Origin: an uncultured Clostridia bacterium
Lineage (GTDB): Bacteria; Bacillota; Clostridia; TANB77; CAG-508
DNA length: 20,235 bases
Direction of reading: 5' to 3'
NCBI GenBank assembly: GCA_948745425.1
Contig: CAPZDM010000029.1
Coordinates: 1-20,235 of the forward strand
The notes below the pieces were generated by a model. It was given only the letters and a program-made list of their open reading frames with translations, was not told the DNA's origin and made no database searches. The position numbers and the translations under genes are program-made. How positions within the stretch are numbered: the stretch's first letter is position 1; the number at the start of each line of letters is the position of its first letter. Below, one piece after another: positions 15,569 through 20,235 of the stretch.

Positions 15569-15883
15569 GCGAACAAAACAAAATTTTGCATATTTTGTTA
15601 CAGAATAATGGTATTTTAAGAAAAAATTTTCGAAGACATTGATATAAGGCATGCGTAGGGGCGACTAGTAGTCTCCCGAGAACTTCAGAGGACTACTGAA
15701 AATACTGATTTAAAGCAATTTCTATGTAGAACGGGCGATTAATAATCGCCTCTACACCGTTCGCATTAAATTTATTTACTAAAACTATTATCCAGTAACC
15801 ATATTTTTATATTCCAATAAAGTAATAAATTGGATTTACGAAGTATGCTATCAAAAAATTTAAATAAAGAGAAATAAACTACT
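15569..15883. other. Non-coding flank of repeat unit 2
   Basis: No gene seen. It is the near-identical copy of 14754-15068 and contains the same palindromes, including the GGCGATTA/TAATCGCC hairpin at 15726-15755. Confidence 0.6.
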
Positions 15884-16619
15884 AATGTCTCAGATACAAT
15901 AAAAGTTAGTGTAATAACAAGTGATATGAACTCATCTTTTGATTTTATTGCTTCACTATTTTATACATTCTTATTTATAAAGTTAGTGCGATATGCAGAT
16001 TCAAGAGAAAATGGAAGATGTGAAAATGAAGTGTTTTGTTTTTTAGATGAGTTCGCAAATATAGGACAAATTCCTGATTTCAATAAAAAAATATCTACAG
16101 TTAGAAGTAGAGGAATTGCGTTAATTCCAATTTTGCAAAATATACGGACAATTTAAAAACAGATATCCTAATGATTTATGGGAAGAAATAATAGGTAATT
16201 GCGATACAAGAATCGGTATGGGAATGACAGATGTTTTGACATCACAATATTTTTGCGATTTAGTAGGTGTATCAACAGTTGAGACTACATCAATAAAGAA
16301 GTCAAATAGCATAGAAGGTGATATCGAAGAATACGGTCAGAAAAATATATCAACCCTAAAGAGAAATTTGTTAAATGTAGATGAGATTTTAAGAATACCA
16401 TCAAACAAGTTACTAGTAAATCTTAGATGAAATAAACCATTATTATTAGATAAAGTAATGTACAAGGAACACCCTCTTGCAAGAAAACTAAAAGATACTC
16501 CTATTAGTGGATATAATCCTAAGTGGACTAAGAATACTACTAATAATGTTCGAATAGAGGAAAAAAATGTGGAAAAGCCATTTAAAAAGAAAGAAAAATT
16601 GGGGTGGAATAATTTTTAA
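15884..16619 (+). pseudogene. Remnant of TraG/VirD4-type conjugation coupling protein (C-terminal part)
   Basis: T4SS coupling ATPases pump DNA during conjugation. Only the C-terminal third is here: SSFDFIASLFYTFLF, the Walker B-like VFCFLDEFANIGQIPDF and STVRSRGIALIPILQNI. A +1 shift at CGG (16145-16147) then gives GQFKNRYPNDLWEEIIGNCD. The shifted frame continues to NLR, has TGA at 16428-16430 where the family has Gly (GGA to TGA), and goes on as NKPLLLDKVMYKEHPLARKL to a TAA at 16617-16619. The 5' end, including Walker A, was lost at the junction with repeat unit 2. The in-frame TGA is best read as a nonsense mutation, because recR uses TGA as its stop. It marks a decayed integrative element. 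Confidence 0.8.
16142..16148 (+). other. +1 frameshift site in the traG remnant (ATA C GGA)
   Basis: Zero frame reads AAT ATA CGG ACA ATT TAA. Skipping C16145 gives ATA GGA CAA TTT, which restores QNIGQFKNRYP of the family. Third CGG-A site with the same geometry. Confidence 0.75.
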
Positions 16620-16678
16620 AGGTGTGTTATACTGGTTATATCAAACTTAATATAAAAAAGGGAGGAAAAAAACGAGAT

Positions 16679-16906
16679 ATGTCTAAACGATTAAATGGGT
16701 TAGGACATTGTCCTTTACATGGAGATTATGAATGGTATGCTATCATTTTGGAACATCGAGAAGTTTATTCAGGTAAATTTGATGATTATAGAAAAAATGT
16801 TAAGGATATTTCAAAATTAAATCAAGAAATATATATAATTGAGAATTGTTGTCCAAATCCAAAGTGCACGCACAGAGAATTTGCTGAACAAAATATTTCA
16901 AATTAA
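16679..16906 (+). CDS. Small Cys/His-rich protein, 75 aa, unknown
   Basis: Not recognised. The start ATG at 16679 is chosen because GGAGG (16661-16665) precedes it, though the 13-bp spacing is long. Possible metal ligands are HCPLHG near residue 10 and CCPNPKCTH near 57, so a zinc-ribbon-like fold is possible. The middle is charged and helical. An extended -10 (TGTTATACT, 16625-16633) could be its promoter. It ends at a clear terminator (16923-16952). It lies right after the traG remnant and before an S1-domain protein typical of integrative elements, so it is probably part of that element. Confidence 0.7.
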   Translation: MSKRLNGLGHCPLHGDYEWYAIILEHREVYSGKFDDYRKNVKDISKLNQEIYIIENCCPNPKCTHREFAEQNISN

Positions 16907-16922
16907 ATGAAAAGATATATTT

Positions 16923-16952
16923 GCATTTACCTTAAATGGTAGGTGCTTTTTT
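16923..16952 (+). terminator. Intrinsic terminator before the S1-domain gene
   Basis: GCATTTACC (16923-16931) pairs with GGTAGGTGC (16938-16946), including two G-U pairs, followed by TTTTTT. It sits only 17 bp before the next start codon. Confidence 0.75.
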
Positions 16953-16968
16953 AATTGGAGGTGAAAAA

Positions 16969-17763
16969 GTGAACGAATTAGCAATAAAAGAACTAATGAG
17001 AAGTAGAGATGAAAGAAGAATATTAACAGGTAGAATCAGTGGTATAGAAGATGAATATTATAAATATAAAAATGAAAATATATCTTGTGCTATTGTATGG
17101 TACGAAGATATAAAGGTGCTTATTCCTAGTACACATTTAGGAATATCAAAAATAAATAAATCTATGATTAGAGGAATGTTAGGTGCTGAAATTGATTTTA
17201 TCGTAATTGAAATAGATACTACATCTAATATAGCAATAGCAAGTAGAAAAGATGCAATGGAACTAAGAGCAAAATTAGAATTACCAAAATTAAATATTAA
17301 TGATACTGTATGGGTTAGAATACTCGCTGTTGGAGTTAAACATATTATAGTCGAACTATATGGAAAAGAAGTCATTATGAAAGTAGACAATTTACAGCAT
17401 ATCTATATTTTGAACTGCAAAAATATATATGGACCAGGAGAATACTTAAAGGTAAAAATCAAGAATATAGATATAGAAAAAAATATATTTGAATTAAGTG
17501 CAAAAGATTTTATTGTAAATCCATATAAGAACATTAGAAAATACATAACAGAGAACGGAGAATATACAGGGAAAGTTATTGCTTTTCCAAAGAAAAATAG
17601 TGGTATTATTGTACAATTAGATACAACAAATATTTCTTGCTTAGTTAGAGTTCCTGCTAGATTTAATAATTATCCACATTATTTAGATAATGTATTAATT
17701 AGGGTTACAGAAATTAAGGAAGATAAGAAACTAATTTATGGATATTTAATGCGAGTTATATAG
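16969..17763 (+). CDS. S1 RNA-binding domain protein of an integrative element
   Basis: 264 aa. The start is taken as GTG at 16969 because GGAGGTG lies 6 bp upstream. The ATG at 16936 would put the terminator inside the gene. The N-terminal S1 unit is LTGRISGIEDEYYK, CAIVWYEDIKVLIPSTHLG, then MLGAEIDFIVIEID and IAIASRKDAMELR. A second S1-like unit follows from about residue 105 (INDTVWVRILAVGVKHIIVE), and a third weaker one near 200 (GEYTGKVIAFPKKNSGIIVQ). Such S1 proteins occur next to traG in conjugative elements of Clostridia; their role is not established. The frame is intact although the neighbouring traG is decayed. Confidence 0.85.
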   Translation: MNELAIKELMRSRDERRILTGRISGIEDEYYKYKNENISCAIVWYEDIKVLIPSTHLGISKINKSMIRGMLGAEIDFIVIEIDTTSNIAIASRKDAMELRAKLELPKLNINDTVWVRILAVGVKHIIVELYGKEVIMKVDNLQHIYILNCKNIYGPGEYLKVKIKNIDIEKNIFELSAKDFIVNPYKNIRKYITENGEYTGKVIAFPKKNSGIIVQLDTTNISCLVRVPARFNNYPHYLDNVLIRVTEIKEDKKLIYGYLMRVI

Positions 17764-17794
17764 TTATATTTTTGTAAATTTTTATAATGTTTGC

Positions 17795-17823
17795 TTGTAT
17801 TAAGATAAAATATATTATAGAAT
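17795..17823 (+). promoter_or_regulatory. Promoter of the 42-aa ORF
   Basis: TTGTAT (17795-17800), 17-bp spacer, TAGAAT (17818-17823). The start near 17830 leaves a leader of about 56 nt with a small GAAAG/CTTTTC hairpin. Confidence 0.65.
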
Positions 17824-17885
17824 ATTATCAACCTGGACGTAAGAGAAAGGCTAGTCTTTTCTAAAGGCGGAAGGGAGGCATTTAG

Positions 17886-18014
17886 ATGACAGCTCACGAT
17901 GCAATTCTTCGCTTAGTGGATTTGTTGATGTTAGAGAAAGACAAAAATACACAATTACAATTAGAACTTCAACAAGAGAAGCAAAAGCAAGATGAACAAT
18001 CAAACAAAGACTAA
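17886..18014 (+). CDS. 42-aa peptide, candidate toxin-like product under antisense control
   Basis: The peptide starts MTAHDAILRLVDLLMLEKDK and then becomes a Gln/Glu/Lys-rich helix. GGGAGG (17872-17877) lies 8 bp before the ATG; a promoter (17795-17823) and a strong terminator (18035-18067) make it a self-contained unit. The MTAxxAIL..V start recalls the MTxYEAL start of small holin-like (Hol_Tox) toxins. The second half is hydrophilic and there is no clear membrane helix, so that link is weak. Thirteen bases over its start codon (17887-17899) are repeated at 18182-18194, inside a predicted antisense RNA. Confidence 0.65.
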   Translation: MTAHDAILRLVDLLMLEKDKNTQLQLELQQEKQKQDEQSNKD

Positions 18015-18034
18015 TAGTAGCAATACATAGTCGG

Positions 18035-18067
18035 CAGGGTAGATAGTTGCAGTCTACTCTGTTTTTT
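18035..18067 (+). terminator. Intrinsic terminator of the 42-aa ORF
   Basis: CAGGGTAGA (18035-18043) pairs with TCTACTCTG (18053-18061), one G-U, followed by TTTTTT. Confidence 0.85.
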
Positions 18068-18137
18068 ACATAGTAGGAAAGTTAGAAGTCGTAGCAGTTT
18101 TCACTGCGTACGAATTATTAGTTACGGTTTTTTAGGC

Positions 18138-18211
18138 AAAAAAATATGTGTGTAGTTGCAATACACACATGCATTTAGTGTTGACAGCTCACGACAAACA
18201 CTTTATATTGT
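18138..18211 (-). ncRNA. Candidate antisense RNA targeting the 42-aa ORF start codon
   Basis: A minus-strand RNA of about 74 nt between a consensus promoter (18218-18246) and a hairpin terminator. The terminator pairs 18146-18154 with 18162-18170 and is followed on the minus strand by A then seven T. Its first hairpin (18178-18201, stem GTGTTTG/CAACAC) displays the loop CGTGAGCTGT. The segment TCGTGAGCTGTCA is a perfect 13-nt complement of the 42-aa ORF mRNA at 17887-17899, covering the UG of the AUG. It contains no ORF. Confidence 0.7.
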
Positions 18212-18217
18212 AACTAA

Positions 18218-18246
18218 ATAATAGCATAATATTTAAGATTTGTCAA
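18218..18246 (-). promoter_or_regulatory. Promoter of the antisense RNA
   Basis: Minus strand: perfect TTGACA (18241-18246), 17-bp spacer ending TGC (extended -10), TATTAT (18218-18223). Confidence 0.8.
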
Positions 18247-18276
18247 ATAAAAAACAAATTTTATGGAGGTAAATTT

Positions 18277-18753
18277 ATGATAGATAAATTAAAAGTAATA
18301 AATTTTTTGCAGGATTTTGGATGTGCTAAATTAAATCAGTTACAGATATTATATAATGATGAGAATAATAATTTTAAGAATGTTTTAAATGGAAATATTG
18401 TAAGTAAGAAAGGAGATATATTTGTTCATAATACAAAGAAAATCAACGATAAAATGCTAATAGCATTAGATATTTTATGCAAATATAAAAATCGCCTTGT
18501 AAAATTTTATCAAGGATACGAGCCAGTATTTATAACATTCTTAACAAAAGATAATTTAATGTATCATATAATTGTAGCAGATGAGGAAAATCAAAAAGGA
18601 ATTGTGAAAATTATAAATTCTTATCCAATATCATTACCAAAGGCAGATAGATTGATTTTATCCTTTCCTAATGGTGAGCAATTAGAAAATATTGAATGTG
18701 AGATACCATTTTTATATTCTACATATCCAAGACTTGAAGTGTTGAATGAATAA
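18277..18753 (+). CDS. Unknown accessory protein, 158 aa
   Basis: GGAGGT lies about 7 bp before the ATG. No signal peptide or membrane helix. The first 60 residues (KLKVINFLQDFGCAKLNQLQ) look like a winged-helix-type start seen in some mobile-element proteins (DUF5697-like by general appearance only). The rest is a mixed alpha/beta domain with YQGYEPVFITFL and a C-terminal PISLPKADRLILSFPNG. No catalytic motif is visible. It lies beside the antisense RNA promoter and at the end of the integrative-element remnant. Function is not assigned. Confidence 0.75.
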   Translation: MIDKLKVINFLQDFGCAKLNQLQILYNDENNNFKNVLNGNIVSKKGDIFVHNTKKINDKMLIALDILCKYKNRLVKFYQGYEPVFITFLTKDNLMYHIIVADEENQKGIVKIINSYPISLPKADRLILSFPNGEQLENIECEIPFLYSTYPRLEVLNE

Positions 18754-18804
18754 AAAAGTGATAACTTTTATAGCCATTGTACTAACTAATTCACTTTTAT
18801 TCAT
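18712..18804 (-). CDS. Possible 30-aa peptide gene antisense to the end of the 18277 gene
   Basis: Minus-strand ORF MNKSELVSTMAIKVITFLFI followed by a ten-residue tail, with an unusually good ribosome site TGGAGGTGA 6 bp before the ATG. A possible promoter TTGATA-17-TAGATT lies just upstream on the minus strand. It overlaps the last 42 bp of the 18277 gene and a long inverted repeat (18745-18760 with about 18790-18805). It could be a real small hydrophobic peptide or chance. Confidence 0.35.
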   Translation of the reverse strand: MNKSELVSTMAIKVITFLFIQHFKSWICRI

Positions 18805-18924
18805 CCCAAATCACCTCCATTAATTAAAATTAATCTATCAAATTTATAAAAAAATATCAATGTTGAGAAAATATACACTATTTTTTACCATTTTTTATCA
18901 TTTTGTCGATGTTTGTAGAATTTA

Positions 18925-18933
18925 TGCTATAAT
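18925..18933 (+). promoter_or_regulatory. Extended -10 promoter of the secreted-protein gene
   Basis: TGCTATAAT (18925-18933) is a perfect extended -10. No good -35 at 17 bp (TTGTCG is at 19 bp). Confidence 0.65.
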
Positions 18934-18941
18934 ATTTCATA

Positions 18942-18965
18942 AATAAATACTCGAGAGTATTTATT
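18942..18965 (+). promoter_or_regulatory. Perfect 11-bp palindrome at the predicted transcription start
   Basis: AATAAATACTC (18942-18952), GA, GAGTATTTATT (18955-18965). It begins about 9 bp after the -10 box, the position of an operator or of a 5' stabilising stem-loop. Confidence 0.55.
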
Positions 18966-18973
18966 GTAAATCA

Positions 18974-19009
18974 ATTACACTGATGCTAATTTTATTGCAT
19001 CTTTGTAAT
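18974..19009 (+). promoter_or_regulatory. Second hairpin in the leader of the secreted-protein gene
   Basis: ATTACA..GATGC (18974-18986) pairs with GCATC..TGTAAT (18997-19009). No known riboswitch recognised. Confidence 0.45.
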
Positions 19010-19054
19010 AGAGAGGAAAAGTGTCTACATGGTCTTTTAAGGAGGTATTCATCT

Positions 19055-19546
19055 ATGAAGAAATTAAAAAAACGGTTTGTCGCAATGATTATGGCTCTTA
19101 CTATGGCAGTTTCTTTCTCTACGGTTGCTTTTGCTGCCGAGACGGAAGACACCAGCATTATGAGTGATCAGTCATCTGAAGAACAGGTTATTGTTGAGCC
19201 TATGTCAGACACAGTCAATATAGTTAACTTGACAGGGATTAGGGCGGGTGCTTCTAGAAGTATAGAAACTTATGGAATTCTAGTACCCGAAAATAGACGC
19301 TATCTGTATTTCGGATACGCATCAGAGGGCTCTGCTATTGTAACTATATATGACCAAGGTGGCAACCAACTATCAAAGGTAGTTACTTCAAAGAGCAGAA
19401 AAGATAAAGTAACGTGGTATAAGATTCCTGTTCAAGGCTCATTGAGCAATAATTATTGGACTCCTGGATTATATACGGCGGAAGTTAAGATTCCTTTTGA
19501 TAATGCATATTCTTATGGCATTTATGTATCAACGTCCCCACTTTAA
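19055..19546 (+). CDS. Secreted protein of unknown function, 163 aa
   Basis: The start at 19055 follows AAGGAGGT by 9 bp. It has a classic signal peptide: MKKLKKRF, a hydrophobic core MIMALTMAVSFSTVAFA, and a cleavage site after AFA. The mature part begins acidic (ETEDTSIMSDQSSEE) and then forms a predicted beta-rich domain (GILVPENRRYLYFGYASEG, VTIYDQGGNQLSKVV). Codon use is richer in G and C than its neighbours (GCC, GAG, ACG, GCG), suggesting transfer from another genome. It holds an in-frame CGG (19073-19075) in the basic start, which must be read as Arg: a +1 shift there would end at TGA within a few codons. It has its own promoter and terminator. Confidence 0.85.
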   Translation: MKKLKKRFVAMIMALTMAVSFSTVAFAAETEDTSIMSDQSSEEQVIVEPMSDTVNIVNLTGIRAGASRSIETYGILVPENRRYLYFGYASEGSAIVTIYDQGGNQLSKVVTSKSRKDKVTWYKIPVQGSLSNNYWTPGLYTAEVKIPFDNAYSYGIYVSTSPL

Positions 19547-19617
19547 AACTATGCAATTTTATTACTAGTATTAAAGTAATGTAACTTTAATTATGATGCT
19601 TTTCCTCTAAATCAGTT

Positions 19618-19647
19618 GAATGAGGGTGGATTTACCCACCTTCATTC
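19618..19647 (+). terminator. Terminator of the secreted-protein gene
   Basis: GAATGAGGGTGG (19618-19629) pairs with CCACCTTCATTC (19636-19647), one G-U, loop ATTTAC. The T-run after it is weak. Confidence 0.65.
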
Positions 19648-19683
19648 TTAAAATATAAATAATGTTTAAATAGAATAATAATA

Positions 19684-19712
19684 TTGTCAAAAGTATATTT
19701 TTGTGTTATTAT
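19684..19712 (+). promoter_or_regulatory. Promoter of the 19746 gene
   Basis: TTGTCA (19684-19689), 17-bp spacer, TATTAT (19707-19712). Confidence 0.7.
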
Positions 19713-19745
19713 ATTTATATAAGTATATTTTTGAAGGGAGAAAAA

Positions 19746-20177
19746 ATGAAAAATAAATTAGGAATTTTAATAATTGTATTAATGGTTGTTATATTAATAG
19801 GAATTATTATATTTAGTATTTGCTTTAAAACTGAATTAATAAGAATTGCGAATAATATATTTAATAGTTCTAACTCTACAATAATTTCAAATGAAAAATC
19901 AGAAAAGGAAAAAGAAATGGAAATAAAAAGAGAGGAAATATTAAAAACAAATCAAGAATCTAAAGAAATTTATGAAGCAGAATTAGTCAAAATGTCGGAA
20001 GAAGAAAAAGAATTAAAAAGACGAGAAATTGAAAGACAATTAGAAGAGATATCGCAAGAAATGACACAAGAACTAGAAAAACAATCAAGAGAACAATTAA
20101 AACAAAAGTTCCAAGAAGATGATGAAGAAATAATAGATAAATTTCTTAGGAAAGATGTATCAAGAAGAATGAACTAG
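19746..20177 (+). CDS. Single-pass membrane protein with coiled coil, 143 aa
   Basis: The start at 19746 follows GAAGGGAG by about 6 bp. An upstream ATG at 19701 lies inside the promoter. Residues 5-27 form a membrane helix (LGILIIVLMVVILIGIIIF). A Ser/Asn-rich linker follows, then a long Glu/Lys/Gln-rich coiled coil from about residue 50 to 125 (KEKEMEIKREEILK, EEEKELKRREIERQLEEI) and a C-terminal DKFLRKDVSRRMN. I do not recognise a family; coiled coils of this composition match many unrelated proteins. No partner is visible in the window. Confidence 0.75.
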   Translation: MKNKLGILIIVLMVVILIGIIIFSICFKTELIRIANNIFNSSNSTIISNEKSEKEKEMEIKREEILKTNQESKEIYEAELVKMSEEEKELKRREIERQLEEISQEMTQELEKQSREQLKQKFQEDDEEIIDKFLRKDVSRRMN

Positions 20178-20192
20178 TTTTAATCGAGTAGA

Positions 20193-20217
20193 GAATAAAT
20201 AATTATTTTATTTATTC
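20193..20217 (+). terminator. Weak AT hairpin at the end of the 19746 gene
   Basis: GAATAAAT (20193-20200) pairs with ATTTATTC (20210-20217). There is no T-run after it, so terminator function is uncertain. Confidence 0.35.
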
Positions 20218-20235
20218 CCTCTCACACCACCACAT

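Larger units (their letters stand above)
15233..15885. repeat. Tandem repeat unit 2 (toxin-antitoxin-like core plus 320-bp flank)
   Basis: Second copy of the unit at 14397-15070, offset by 815-836 bp. Its right end, ACTACTAA at 15885, joins directly onto the truncated traG reading frame. The copy boundary is therefore the truncation point. Confidence 0.85.

Noticed and set aside
14397..15885. CRISPR array or insertion sequence
   Set aside because: There are only two long units, with no short regularly spaced repeats and no transposase.
6533..16147. Systematic sequencing error at CGGA
   Set aside because: Not fully excluded without reads. However, CGGA also occurs at 1190, 4029, 9424, 12651, 17555 and 19313 inside intact frames, so the motif alone does not cause an indel.
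16428..16430. TGA recoded as Gly or Trp in the traG remnant
   Set aside because: TGA is the real stop of recR at 9027-9029 in a coupled ATGA overlap. The remnant is already truncated, so a nonsense mutation is simpler.
18181..18209. Plus-strand promoter TTGACA-17-TATATT ahead of the 18277 gene
   Set aside because: The TTGACA overlaps the direct repeat explained by antisense pairing with the 42-aa ORF. It may still be used, but the antisense reading accounts for it, so I did not list it.

Overview
The window looks like chromosomal DNA of a very AT-rich, spore-forming Bacillota (Clostridia-like), possibly an uncultured gut lineage. The grounds are the codon bias (AGA, ATA, AAA, GGA), strong AGGAGG ribosome sites, sigma-A boxes, and the sporulation and germination genes spoIIR, sleB, ypeB and an alpha/beta-type SASP. 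I cannot name a genus.

Layout. 1-13.6 kb is core chromosome: spoIIR (minus), an unknown gene, a divergent galU, a phosphoglucomutase, tRNA-Arg(CCT) followed directly by tadA, a membrane-anchored unknown, SRP RNA, then the operon dnaX-ybaB-recR-M23 peptidase. A minus-strand MGDG-synthase-like glycosyltransferase is followed by sleB-ypeB and a SASP gene. A mecA-like gene (minus) closes this part. GalU and phosphoglucomutase would supply UDP-glucose, a plausible donor for the glycosyltransferase.

14.3-18.8 kb is accessory DNA. It holds two tandem copies of a small-RNA / tiny hydrophobic peptide locus laid out like a convergent type I toxin-antitoxin system, and a 5'-truncated traG/virD4 remnant of an integrative conjugative element. 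Next come a small Cys/His protein, an S1-domain protein, a third candidate toxin-antitoxin-like locus (42-aa ORF plus an antisense RNA aimed at its start codon) and an unknown gene. 18.9-20.2 kb carries a secreted-protein gene with different codon use and a membrane/coiled-coil protein.

The most striking observation is a recurrent +1 frameshift. Three genes (dnaX, ypeB, traG remnant) each need one +1 shift to read through. At each site the zero frame presents the codon CGG followed by A, and skipping the C gives GGA (Gly) and restores the family sequence. By eye I found no other in-frame CGG in the genes of the window except one in the foreign-looking secreted-protein gene. This fits CGG being an unassigned or starved codon that triggers +1 reading (C|GGA), or quadruplet decoding of CGGA. 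TadA, encoded here, makes the inosine tRNA-Arg that reads CGU/CGC/CGA but not CGG.
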